DNA of 11,716 nt from SZUA-217 sp034658975 (lineage in GTDB: Bacteria; Actinomycetota; Acidimicrobiia; Spongiisociales; ZC4RG35), in contig JAYEGJ010000061.1 of the NCBI GenBank assembly GCA_034658975.1, positions 1 to 11,716 on the forward strand. Reading direction: 5' to 3'. The notes below the pieces were generated by a model, which had not been told where the DNA came from, did not search any database, and was given only the letters and a program-made list of their open reading frames with translations. This document shows positions 1-7,192 of the stretch, one piece after another; the stretch's first letter is position 1, and the number at the start of each line of letters is the position of its first letter. A program made the position numbers and the translations under genes.

Positions 1-1106
1 CCTGCGTGGCCTCGACCGACGGTGCATCGGTTGCGGCGATGGAGAACCGGGAGCGTGGCCTGTACGGCGTGCAGTTCCATCCTGAGGTGGCACATACGCC
101 TCGGGGCTCCGAGATCCTCAAGCACTTCCTCTACGAGGTGTGTGACGCCAACCCGTCCTGGACGTCGCATTCGATCATCGAAACCCAGCTCGACACCATT
201 CGTCGCCAGGTCGGCGACTCTCGCGTCATCTGTGGCCTGTCGGGCGGCGTTGACTCTTCGGTCGCCGCCGCAATCGTTCATGAGGCCGTCGGCGACCAGC
301 TCACCTGCATTTTTGTCGACCATGGCCTGCTCCGGGCCGGTGAGGCATCCCAGGTCGAGGAGACCTTCCGGGCCCACTTCGAGGTCGATCTGATCCATGT
401 CAAGGCTGCCGATCGATTCCTGGAGGTTCTCAAAGGCGTCACCGACCCCGAGACGAAACGAAAGCTCATCGGCGAAACCTTCATTCGCGTTTTCGAAGAG
501 GCGGCCGAGTCCGTGGGCGACGCAAAGTTCCTCGTCCAGGGAACGCTTTATCCCGACGTGATCGAATCGGGATCAGGCACTGCGGCGACCATCAAAACTC
601 ATCACAACGTGGGCGGTCTTCCCGACGACATGACACTCAGCCTTGTCGAGCCTCTACGTGATTTGTTCAAGGATGAGGTCAGAGCCGTCGGGGAGGAACT
701 CGGACTTCCCGAGGAAATCGTCTGGCGTCAGCCCTTCCCGGGGCCGGGTCTGGCGGTGCGGATCATCGGTGAGGTGACCTTGGAGCGAATCGAGATCCTG
801 AGGGACGCCGATCGCATCCTTCTCGAGGAGATCCGCCGCGCCGGGTTGTACCGGGAGATCTGGCAGGCCTTTGCCGTCCTACCGGCTGTCAAGACGGTTG
901 GGGTGCAGGGAGATGGCCGTACCTATGCCTATCCGGTGATTATCCGAGCGGTCACGTCGGAAGACGCCATGACCGCCGATTGGGCCAGAATTCCATACGA
1001 AGTCCTGGAGCGGATCTCATCCAGAATCATGAACGAAGTACCGGGGATCAACCGTGTCGCATATGACATTTCATCAAAACCCCCGGCGACCATCGAATGG
1101 GAGTGA
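1..1106 (+). CDS. guaA: GMP synthase (glutamine-hydrolysing), 5'-truncated by window edge
   Basis: The enzyme converts XMP, ATP and glutamine to GMP, the last step of guanine nucleotide synthesis in the cytoplasm. The gene runs in from the left; the reading frame is already open at base 3, and about 367 codons are visible. The first visible residues are the end of the class I glutamine amidotransferase domain: the FHPE motif carries the catalytic His and Glu, while the nucleophilic Cys lies outside the window. Next comes the ATP pyrophosphatase domain with the P-loop SGGVDSS about 80 residues in. The C-terminal dimerisation domain has RQPFPGPGLAVRI at about residues 241-253 and the family's usual ending, KPPATIEWE. 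The stop is TGA 1104-1106. The GTG at base 6 is an internal Val codon, not a start. Nothing looks broken, and the assignment is secure. Confidence 0.98.
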   Translation, partial: CVASTDGASVAAMENRERGLYGVQFHPEVAHTPRGSEILKHFLYEVCDANPSWTSHSIIETQLDTIRRQVGDSRVICGLSGGVDSSVAAAIVHEAVGDQLTCIFVDHGLLRAGEASQVEETFRAHFEVDLIHVKAADRFLEVLKGVTDPETKRKLIGETFIRVFEEAAESVGDAKFLVQGTLYPDVIESGSGTAATIKTHHNVGGLPDDMTLSLVEPLRDLFKDEVRAVGEELGLPEEIVWRQPFPGPGLAVRIIGEVTLERIEILRDADRILLEEIRRAGLYREIWQAFAVLPAVKTVGVQGDGRTYAYPVIIRAVTSEDAMTADWARIPYEVLERISSRIMNEVPGINRVAYDISSKPPATIEWE

Positions 1107-1160
1107 CAGAGAGTCACTAGTGGTGTGTAGCTATTTGGGCGACGGTCCATTCAGACCGTT
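1102..1160 (+). terminator. Two short inverted repeats after guaA; possible weak terminator
   Basis: One perfect 6-bp stem, AGTGAC (1102-1107) with GTCACT (1113-1118), overlaps the guaA stop codon and has a 5-nt loop. A second, ACGGTC (1142-1147) with GACCGT (1154-1159), has a 6-nt loop. Neither is followed by a T tract, so these would be at best U-less hairpins of the sort proposed for high-GC actinobacteria. The second stem overlaps the candidate -35 element of the next gene. Stem length alone could arise by chance. Confidence 0.25.
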
Positions 1161-1177
1161 CGCTGTGTTGCCGATAG
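1150..1177 (+). promoter_or_regulatory. Candidate sigma-28 (FliA/WhiG-type) promoter of the CheA-like gene
   Basis: GCCGATAG at 1170-1177 matches seven of eight bases of the FliA/WhiG -10 consensus GCCGATAA. TTCAG at 1150-1154 sits exactly 15 nt upstream, in the -35 position. It matches the enteric TAAA core only in part, but resembles the TCA-type -35 I recall for actinobacterial FliA promoters. The same arrangement recurs before the next kinase gene. Transcription would start near 1184-1186, upstream of the AGGAAA at 1192-1197 and the TTG start at 1205. Confidence 0.5.
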
Positions 1178-1204
1178 GACGTGCATCGGCCAGGAAACCG
1201 CCAG

Positions 1205-3211
1205 TTGGATCTGAACACGCCTGAACTAACGCGTATATTCCGCGAAGAGCTCGAAGAGCGCTCGCGGCGTCTGGTTGACGCTGCGCGCCACTATTCGGAG
1301 CGAGACCTCTCGGCCGACGCCATTTCGGATCTGGTCCGCGATGCGCACACCATCAAAGGATCGGCGGGACTCCTGGGATACGAGGCAATTCGCGACGCCG
1401 GCATCCGCCTCGAAACGCTGTGGCGCATGATCGGCGAAGGCTTCCAGCCGGGTCCGGACGTCATGGTTGCAATGGAGGCGACGGCCGGCCGGCTCGTGGG
1501 GATAGTCGACGACCCCGACGACCACGAGTTGGCCGCCCTCATCGAAAGACTCGACTCGGGAGTCGAGCACACCGAATCATCCACGGAGGTGGTGCCCCTC
1601 AGACATCCCGATGCGTCCAGTCTCGGTGGCCTCCTGTCATCGGTCTCACAATCTCTGCTCGGAGATGCAACCCGTGTCGACACCGGAGATCTCTACCGCC
1701 TCATCAACCGAATCGTCGAAGTTGCCCTCGATGCCGACGCCCTTGCCGACCTTTCCCTGGTCACCATCGAGGGAGCAGACCAGAATCTGTTCAGGAAAGC
1801 GTGGCGTACGCAGCTCGAACGACTCAGCGGTTCGGTTCAGGACATCCAGGATCAGGCCGTCTCCCTCGCCAACGTATCCTTCTTCGAGACTGCGGCGACC
1901 TTCCCTCAGTTCGTCCGGTACCTGGCCCGTCGCATGGGAAAAGACATTCGCTTGGAATTGGTCGGAGACGATGTTCAGCTAGACCGTCAGATTCTCGACC
2001 TCATCCGTGAGCCCATTCGTCAGCTGCTCGTCAACGCCGTCGACCACGGCATCGAGCTTCCGGACGTTCGTGTTGCCGCAGGCAAGGCCGCCACCGGGAT
2101 GATTGAGGTTGGGGCTGCGGTTGTCGACGGTCGGGTCGAGATCCATGTCTCCGACGACGGTGCCGGTGTCGACTGGGACCGGGTGGCCGAGGTGGGTCAC
2201 GAACGGGGGTTGCCGATGATTCCGCCGGACCTCACGCCGCTTCTCTTTTACGAGGGATTCTCGACGGCCGAAGACGTGAGCGATTTCTCAGGAGCAGGCG
2301 ACGGGCTGTCCTCTTCCCTTAAAGCAGTGGAGTCGGTCAGCGGGGGGATTCACATCGAGACGACTCCCGGCATGGGGACGGTGGTGACTCTTACGCTGCC
2401 GTTGTCCATGGTGCTCCAGAACGTCGTAGTGGTGGCGGTCGGAGACCGTTTCTGGGGCTTGCCGGAGGCTGTGGTCGAGGCTGCGATGCCCATCTCGACC
2501 GCGGAGATGACGACCACCGCGAGCGGCCGCGAGGTCCGTTTCAAGTCTGCGGCCATTCCTTGCGTTTCTCTGTCGCTGGCAGTCGGGTCTCCCGAGCCGG
2601 AAGACGAGTCCGAGCTTCTCATCGTGAACACTCGGTCGGGCCTCGTCGCCGTCACGGTCAGCGAATTGGTCGACCGTCGCCGGGTGGCGGTCAAGAACCT
2701 CGGGCCTATCCTCGAAGGCGCGGGCCACATCACCGGAGCCGCCCTGCTCGGTGGAGGCCAGGTTCTCGTGGTTCTCGATCCCAACTTCCTCGGAGTCCTC
2801 GCCCGGCAACGTCCGCATCTCGTTGGCGACAAGCCCCGGGTCCTGGTGGTGGACGACTCCGCAGGGGTGCGCCAGCTTCTCTCGGCGACGCTCACTGGCG
2901 CCGGATTCGAAGTCGAGGTGGCCAGTGGGGCGCGTGAGGCGATTCTCGCAATGGCCAACAACGGTTTCTCCGCCATGGTCGTGGACTACTCGATGCCCCG
3001 GTCCAACGGAGTCGAGCTCGTTCGTGCCATGCGGGCCTCCGAGGTGACCATCCCGATTGTCATGGTTTCCGGCGTTGCCACGCCGGAGGAGAAGACTGCC
3101 GCCTGGGAGGTTGGTGTCGATGCCTATCTCGACAAGTTCGATCTGCGTCAGGGGGTCCTGACCAAGACCCTTCGTCAATTGATCGGCATCGAAGAGGCCG
3201 ATAGCGCCTGA
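1205..3211 (+). CDS. CheA-like hybrid histidine kinase with C-terminal receiver domain
   Basis: This is a cytoplasmic kinase of the chemotaxis CheA class, 668 aa from the start chosen here; no membrane segment is seen. Domains in order: an HPt domain with phospho-acceptor His48 in AHTIKGSAG; a CheA-type dimerisation region, about 142-235; and an HATPase domain with N box NAVDHG (Asn277), G1 DDGAG (about 318-321) and G2 GAGDG (363-367). A CheW-like P5 domain follows (about 397-537), then a receiver domain from about 543 with acidic pair Asp550/551, acceptor Asp594, Ser622 and Lys644. No P2 CheY-binding domain is visible, as in FrzE/ChpA-like hybrids. The G2 stretch departs from the usual GRGVGMDVV, although GxGxG remains. 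A TTG at 1205 is preferred because AGGAAA lies 7 nt upstream and the candidate promoter would start near 1184. A GTG at 1181 would add eight residues. No receptor, CheW or CheY gene is nearby, so its output is unknown. Confidence 0.9.
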   Translation: MDLNTPELTRIFREELEERSRRLVDAARHYSERDLSADAISDLVRDAHTIKGSAGLLGYEAIRDAGIRLETLWRMIGEGFQPGPDVMVAMEATAGRLVGIVDDPDDHELAALIERLDSGVEHTESSTEVVPLRHPDASSLGGLLSSVSQSLLGDATRVDTGDLYRLINRIVEVALDADALADLSLVTIEGADQNLFRKAWRTQLERLSGSVQDIQDQAVSLANVSFFETAATFPQFVRYLARRMGKDIRLELVGDDVQLDRQILDLIREPIRQLLVNAVDHGIELPDVRVAAGKAATGMIEVGAAVVDGRVEIHVSDDGAGVDWDRVAEVGHERGLPMIPPDLTPLLFYEGFSTAEDVSDFSGAGDGLSSSLKAVESVSGGIHIETTPGMGTVVTLTLPLSMVLQNVVVVAVGDRFWGLPEAVVEAAMPISTAEMTTTASGREVRFKSAAIPCVSLSLAVGSPEPEDESELLIVNTRSGLVAVTVSELVDRRRVAVKNLGPILEGAGHITGAALLGGGQVLVVLDPNFLGVLARQRPHLVGDKPRVLVVDDSAGVRQLLSATLTGAGFEVEVASGAREAILAMANNGFSAMVVDYSMPRSNGVELVRAMRASEVTIPIVMVSGVATPEEKTAAWEVGVDAYLDKFDLRQGVLTKTLRQLIGIEEADSA

Positions 3212-3221
3212 TCGGAAGCGT

Positions 3222-3249
3222 TTCAGGCACCGCCCGTCGCGGCCGATAA
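3222..3249 (+). promoter_or_regulatory. Candidate sigma-28 (FliA/WhiG-type) promoter of the membrane histidine kinase
   Basis: GCCGATAA at 3242-3249 is a perfect match to the FliA/WhiG -10 consensus. TTCAG at 3222-3226 lies exactly 15 nt upstream, as in the copy before the CheA-like gene. The 14 bases beginning at GCCGATA agree at 12 positions between the two copies. The ATG at 3259 lies 9 nt after the -10 box, so the transcript would be leaderless or nearly so, which fits the absence of a Shine-Dalgarno sequence. The palindrome ACACGTGT (3249-3256) overlaps the end of the -10 box and may be incidental. Confidence 0.5.
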
Positions 3250-3258
3250 CACGTGTGA

Positions 3259-4164
3259 ATGCCGGACATTTCGCAGGTTCCCGAGTTCGTCTTCTACCTG
3301 CTTCCAGCCGTAGGGCTGGCGGCTCTCATTGCCGCGTGGCGAGTAACTGCGCACGGCCGCCAGCGCGAACGAGAGATCATGCGCCTCTCGGAAGAGGCTT
3401 ACACCATCAAGAACGACTTCGTCGCAATGGTGAGCCACGAGTTGAGAACGCCGCTCACCTCGATTGCAGGATTCAGCGACACGCTCGTGACTGGATGGGC
3501 CGATCTGCCCCCCGAGGAAGTCGACGAGTTCCTCAACATCATCAATCGCCAGGCCATCTACCTGGGGGATCTCGTCGAAGATGTGCTTGTCATCCCGCGT
3601 CTTGATGCCGACCGGCTCCGACTCGACCAAGAGCTGTTCGACCTGGGAGACCTGGTCGAGGACGTTGCCGAGATGGTCTTCCCGAACGGTGGGCGCAAGA
3701 CTTCGCTCGTTTCGCTCCCCGACGGTGTGCGTGTCTTCGCCGATCGTCGTCGCGTGCAGCAAATCGTTCGAAACCTCATGGAGAATGCCCGGAAGTATGG
3801 GGGCGATCAGATCATGATCGAGGGTTTCGTAATGGGTGATCAATACATGGTGATCATCTCCGACAACGGTCCTGGTGTCCCCGACGAGGAGACCCAGAAG
3901 GTGTTCGAGAAGTTCGAGCAGCTCTCCAAGGGCGACGCTCGGGAATCCTCGGGGATCGGGCTTGGACTACCGATCGCTCGCCGGTTGGCCCGGGCCATGG
4001 GCGGCGATGTCTGGTACGAGCGTCGCTTCCCGACCGGGGCGCGCTTCTGCTACTCGCTGCCGCTGCGACGGCGCAGCGTGCTCGGTGACGGGGATCGTCT
4101 CAATGCTCCGGACAGCGAAAACCTCGCCATCGTAGAGCTTCCCGAGACGATCGACATCACCTGA
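3259..4164 (+). CDS. Membrane-anchored sensor histidine kinase without a sensor domain
   Basis: This 301-aa HisKA/HATPase histidine kinase is held at the membrane by one N-terminal hydrophobic helix (about residues 8-27). There is no periplasmic loop, PAS or GAF domain. The H box SHELRTPL carries the phospho-acceptor His60; the N box is NLMENARKY (171-179), G1 is DNGPG (202-206) and G2 is GIGLGLPIA (232-240). A 31-residue tail after the ATPase fold ends in LPETIDIT and matches nothing I recognise. The first ATG is kept because the membrane helix follows directly. No ribosome-binding site is seen, and a candidate sigma-28 promoter ends 9 nt upstream. It follows the CheA-like hybrid gene by 47 bp and has no cognate response regulator in the window. 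Phosphotransfer to the hybrid's receiver is a guess from proximity and the shared promoter pattern. Confidence 0.9.
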   Translation: MPDISQVPEFVFYLLPAVGLAALIAAWRVTAHGRQREREIMRLSEEAYTIKNDFVAMVSHELRTPLTSIAGFSDTLVTGWADLPPEEVDEFLNIINRQAIYLGDLVEDVLVIPRLDADRLRLDQELFDLGDLVEDVAEMVFPNGGRKTSLVSLPDGVRVFADRRRVQQIVRNLMENARKYGGDQIMIEGFVMGDQYMVIISDNGPGVPDEETQKVFEKFEQLSKGDARESSGIGLGLPIARRLARAMGGDVWYERRFPTGARFCYSLPLRRRSVLGDGDRLNAPDSENLAIVELPETIDIT

Positions 4165-4181
4165 CTCGGCGACAATCTCAT

Positions 4182-4213
4182 CACCGACTTGGCGGTGGGT
4201 GATTCAGTCGGTG
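4182..4213. other. 8-bp perfect inverted repeat between the kinase and helicase genes
   Basis: CACCGACT (4182-4189) pairs perfectly with AGTCGGTG (4206-4213) around a 16-nt loop. GGCGG (4191-4195) in the loop could instead pair with CCGCC (4215-4219). There is no T tract, so it is not a classical terminator. It lies just before the -10-like box of the helicase gene and could be an operator or a weak transcription stop for the kinase unit. Confidence 0.35.
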
Positions 4214-4221
4214 GCCGCCGG

Positions 4222-4227
4222 TACCAT
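4222..4227 (+). promoter_or_regulatory. TACCAT -10-like box for leaderless pcrA transcript
   Basis: TACCAT fits the TANNNT -10 pattern and ends 8 nt before the ATG at 4236, so transcription would start at or next to the start codon. No Shine-Dalgarno sequence precedes that ATG. No convincing -35 box is seen. Similar TACCCT boxes precede the transaldolase and mutase-subunit genes. Confidence 0.4.
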
Positions 4228-4235
4228 CGCCGTCG

Positions 4236-6464
4236 ATGCAGGCCGAGTGGTTTACCGATGATGTTCCGGCCGAGTCGCCTCTCTTCGCCGATCTGAACCC
4301 GACGCAACGAGAGGCCGTGGCTGCTACCGAGGGCCCGGTGCTGGTGGTAGCCGGCGCCGGCTCGGGTAAGACGCGTGTGCTCACCTACCGGATCGCCCAT
4401 CTCATCACCGACCACCGGGTGCCTCCTGAGGCCATCCTCGCCATCACGTTCACCAACAAGGCTGCCAACGAGATGAAGGAAAGGGTCGGCGCCCTGGTTG
4501 GCGGAATGGTCCGCTCCATGTGGGTCAGCACTTTCCACTCCGCATGCGTCCGCATCCTGCGTCGGGAGGCGACACGACTCGGCTACCGCTCGGGCTTTTC
4601 GATATACGACGATGCCGACTCGCTTCGTCTGCTTCGGATGGTCATCAAGGATCTCGATCTCGACACCAAACGCTTCCCCGAGAAGGCGATGAAGAGCGTC
4701 ATCTCCAAGGCCAAGAACGAGCTGGTCGACTACGAATCTTTCAAGGATCAGGACTCGGGTTTCTTTCACGATCAGGTCGCCGACATATACCGGCTCTACC
4801 AGCAGCGGCTCGTCGAGGCCTCGGCCATGGATTTCGACGACCTGCTCATGGTCACAGTGGAGCTCTTCTCGGCCTTCCCCGAAGTTCTCGCCCACTATCA
4901 GCAGCGCTTCCGGTATGTGCTGGTCGACGAGTACCAGGACACCAACAGGGCGCAATACATGCTGGTCAAACAGCTCACGGCCGCTCATCGAAACCTCTGT
5001 GTCGTCGGAGACTCCGACCAGTCGATCTATAAATTCCGTGGTGCCGACATTCGCAACATCCGGGACTTCGAGAAGGACTACCCGGATGCCCGAGTGATCA
5101 TCCTCGACCAGAACTACCGGTCGACTGAGACGATTCTCCAAGCAGCGAATTCGGTCATCTCCAACAACACCAAAAGAACTCACAAGAATCTCTGGTCTGA
5201 TCGAGGCGACGGTGTTCCGATTACCCGATACGAGGCAGAGGACGAGCACGACGAAGCCGGATTCGTGGTCGACGAGATCGAACGTCTCCAGAAGGAGGGC
5301 TTCAATCTCTCCGACATGGCTGTCTTCTATCGGACCAACGCGATGTCAAGGGTGATCGAGGACGTGTTTGTCCGTCGTGGCATGCCGTACTCGGTCGTCG
5401 GCTCCGTGAAGTTCTACGACCGCAAGGAGATCAAGGACGCCGTTGCCTACTTGAGGGCAATCGTCAACCCCGCCGACGAGGTTTCCGTGAAGCGGATCAT
5501 CAACGAACCACGCAGAGGGATCGGCAACACGACCGTTGCCCACGTCGACCGGTTCTCTCAGGGCAATCGCGTCTCCTACTTCGAGGGGCTGGAGCGGGTT
5601 TCGGAGATTCCGCAGCTCAATGCGCGTGCCCAAAGGGCGGTCCTCGAGTTCGTCGGGCTGATGGGAGGCCTTCGGGAGAAGGCCGAATCGGACGGCGTCG
5701 AGGCGGCGATCCAGGCAGTCCTCGACGACACCGGGATGCTGGCCAACTACGAATCGGAGCGGACTATCGAAGCCATGGGCCGCGCCGAGAACCTGCGTGA
5801 ACTGGTGGGTGTTGCCGGTGAATTCGAGAGCTCCAACGAGGGCGCCGTCATCGGTGATGAGGATTTCGACGCCATGGACAACATCCGCCGCCTGGAGGTC
5901 TTTCTCGAATCCACGGCCCTCGTCGCCGACATCGACGAGTGGGATGAGGGTGCCGGGGCGGTCACCCTGATGACGTTGCACACTGCCAAGGGTCTCGAGT
6001 TCCCGGCCGTTTTCGTCGCCGGCATGGAGGACGGAGTCTTCCCGCACATGCGGTCGTTGGGCGACCCGGCCGAGCTCGAGGAGGAGCGTCGTCTTGCCTA
6101 CGTCGGGATCACCAGAGCCCAGGATCGCCTCTACCTGACGTCGGCGTGGAGCCGGATGCTGTTCGGCGGGTCCAGTTACAACCCACCATCTCGATTTCTC
6201 AAGGAGATTCCCGACGGTCTATTGACCAAGGCAGGGAAACGAATGCGGAGAAGTCCCGTGGACCGAGCCGCAGCCTCAGGACCGGCGGCGACCGTGTCAG
6301 CGGACGAGATAGGCCCCGGTGACCGGGTGCGACACCAGAAGTGGGGGTTGGGGACCGTGCGCGAGATCGTGGGTGAGGGCGACCGTGCCGAGGCCGAGGT
6401 CATGTTCGACACCCAGGGCAAGAAGCGCCTTCTTCTCGCTTGGGCTCCCCTGGAGCGCGCTTAG
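4236..6464 (+). CDS. pcrA: ATP-dependent 3'-5' DNA helicase, PcrA/UvrD family
   Basis: This is a superfamily 1A helicase of 742 aa that unwinds DNA in repair and in clearing RecA or stalled RNA polymerase. Visible motifs: Q motif NPTQREAV (21-28); Walker A AGAGSGKT (39-46, Lys45); motif Ia FTNKAANEM (72-80); motif II DEYQD (231-235); motif III VGDSDQSIYKFRGAD (257-271); motif IV DQNYRST (291-297); motif V TLHTAKGLEF (580-589); and motif VI YVGITRAQDRLYL (622-634). After a Ser/Ala-rich linker, residues about 690-742 form the Tudor-like C-terminal domain typical of full-length PcrA/UvrD, which contacts RNA polymerase. Length and motif order are normal. The ATG lacks a ribosome-binding site, but a -10-like TACCAT lies 8 nt upstream. 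The stop overlaps the stop of the converging membrane-protein gene by 4 bp. uvrD1, pcrA and uvrD are alternative names for this family. Confidence 0.97.
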   Translation: MQAEWFTDDVPAESPLFADLNPTQREAVAATEGPVLVVAGAGSGKTRVLTYRIAHLITDHRVPPEAILAITFTNKAANEMKERVGALVGGMVRSMWVSTFHSACVRILRREATRLGYRSGFSIYDDADSLRLLRMVIKDLDLDTKRFPEKAMKSVISKAKNELVDYESFKDQDSGFFHDQVADIYRLYQQRLVEASAMDFDDLLMVTVELFSAFPEVLAHYQQRFRYVLVDEYQDTNRAQYMLVKQLTAAHRNLCVVGDSDQSIYKFRGADIRNIRDFEKDYPDARVIILDQNYRSTETILQAANSVISNNTKRTHKNLWSDRGDGVPITRYEAEDEHDEAGFVVDEIERLQKEGFNLSDMAVFYRTNAMSRVIEDVFVRRGMPYSVVGSVKFYDRKEIKDAVAYLRAIVNPADEVSVKRIINEPRRGIGNTTVAHVDRFSQGNRVSYFEGLERVSEIPQLNARAQRAVLEFVGLMGGLREKAESDGVEAAIQAVLDDTGMLANYESERTIEAMGRAENLRELVGVAGEFESSNEGAVIGDEDFDAMDNIRRLEVFLESTALVADIDEWDEGAGAVTLMTLHTAKGLEFPAVFVAGMEDGVFPHMRSLGDPAELEEERRLAYVGITRAQDRLYLTSAWSRMLFGGSSYNPPSRFLKEIPDGLLTKAGKRMRRSPVDRAAASGPAATVSADEIGPGDRVRHQKWGLGTVREIVGEGDRAEAEVMFDTQGKKRLLLAWAPLERA

Positions 6465-7192
6465 AACGGCAATATCCTCGGCAGACTGAACAACGTCCAG
6501 GTCGCGCCAACGAATATCACGAAGGCTACAACCACGCTGAGATAGCGGTTTCCCCTGCTCGCCAGCTTCGAACTCACGCCACTGAAGAACAGCACCAAGG
6601 CGAATGCGACAACGGTCAAGACGTAGTCATCGGAGTTCTGGTTTGCCTGTCCGGCGGCTGCGGCGAGGTCGTCTGCCACATTTTGGAGACGGTCCGCTTC
6701 GATTGCGTCGGCCACCACATATTCATCCATCGCGAACGGGGATGGAGGGGCGTTATCCCGATCCTCGAAGAAGGCGTCTACCCAGGCTTCGAAGGCCGGC
6801 CGAAACTCGGTTCTGACTCTCTCATACCAGAAGCCGGACAATGTCCCTTCGACGACCTCGAAGGGGGTGCCTGGCCCGATCTCGATTAGACCGTCTCCAG
6901 CATCTGAGTTGACAGCGTCGGCGAACGCCGTGAACACGTTCACGTCGATCGCCGTCAGCTGACCTGCCCGCGTATCGAAGCGGGTGGACTCGGTGCGCGT
7001 TGCCCCGGCCTTGCTGAAGTTCGTCGCCTGCTCACCACTCCACTTGGCGCTTTGGAAAGCGGCCCATGCTGTGAAGATTGCGGCCAAGGACATCACGATT
7101 GTCGAGATCAACTCGACGCGATCCGACGCGCCGAATATCAGCTTCTCGTCTTGCCCGACCGCTTCTGTCGATGGCGTGTTCGTTTCAGACAT
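6461..7192 (-). CDS. Uncharacterised membrane protein with three predicted helices
   Basis: The function is not recognised. The 243-aa product has one hydrophobic helix near the N terminus (about 28-48), followed by QSAKWSGEQA. A long polar middle section is rich in Phe and acidic residues (about 60-185, including YERVRTEFRPAFEAW and PPSPFAMDEY). Two closely spaced helices lie at the C terminus (about 190-207 and 217-237). I recall similar WSGEQ / FRPAFEAW / PSPFAM proteins as hypothetical proteins in several phyla, resembling DUF4337-type proteins, but I cannot confirm a family. The ATG is supported by GGGAG 6 nt upstream (7199-7203, minus strand). It overlaps the end of tal by 8 bp, which points to one transcript and translational coupling. 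Its TAA overlaps the pcrA TAG, leaving no space for a terminator between the converging genes. Confidence 0.85.
   Translation of the reverse strand: MSETNTPSTEAVGQDEKLIFGASDRVELISTIVMSLAAIFTAWAAFQSAKWSGEQATNFSKAGATRTESTRFDTRAGQLTAIDVNVFTAFADAVNSDAGDGLIEIGPGTPFEVVEGTLSGFWYERVRTEFRPAFEAWVDAFFEDRDNAPPSPFAMDEYVVADAIEADRLQNVADDLAAAAGQANQNSDDYVLTVVAFALVLFFSGVSSKLASRGNRYLSVVVAFVIFVGATWTLFSLPRILPF

Noticed and set aside
1181..1183. GTG as start of the CheA-like gene
   Set aside because: The AGGA lies only 1 nt upstream, and the codon precedes the expected transcript start. TTG 1205 has a better-spaced AGGAAA. Not excluded.
3197..3204. Third GCCGATAG, inside the end of the CheA-like gene
   Set aside because: It encodes Ala-Asp in frame and has no TTCA at the right distance, so it is probably coding chance.
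4050..5249. Long open frame antisense to the kinase end and pcrA
   Set aside because: Open antisense frames are expected in GC-rich coding DNA. The product shows no recognisable domain and lies over well-supported genes.
6420..6434. 6-bp stem with 3-nt loop near the end of pcrA
   Set aside because: It lies within conserved-looking Lys/Arg/Leu codons of the C-terminal domain and has no T tract. It is not convincing as a terminator.
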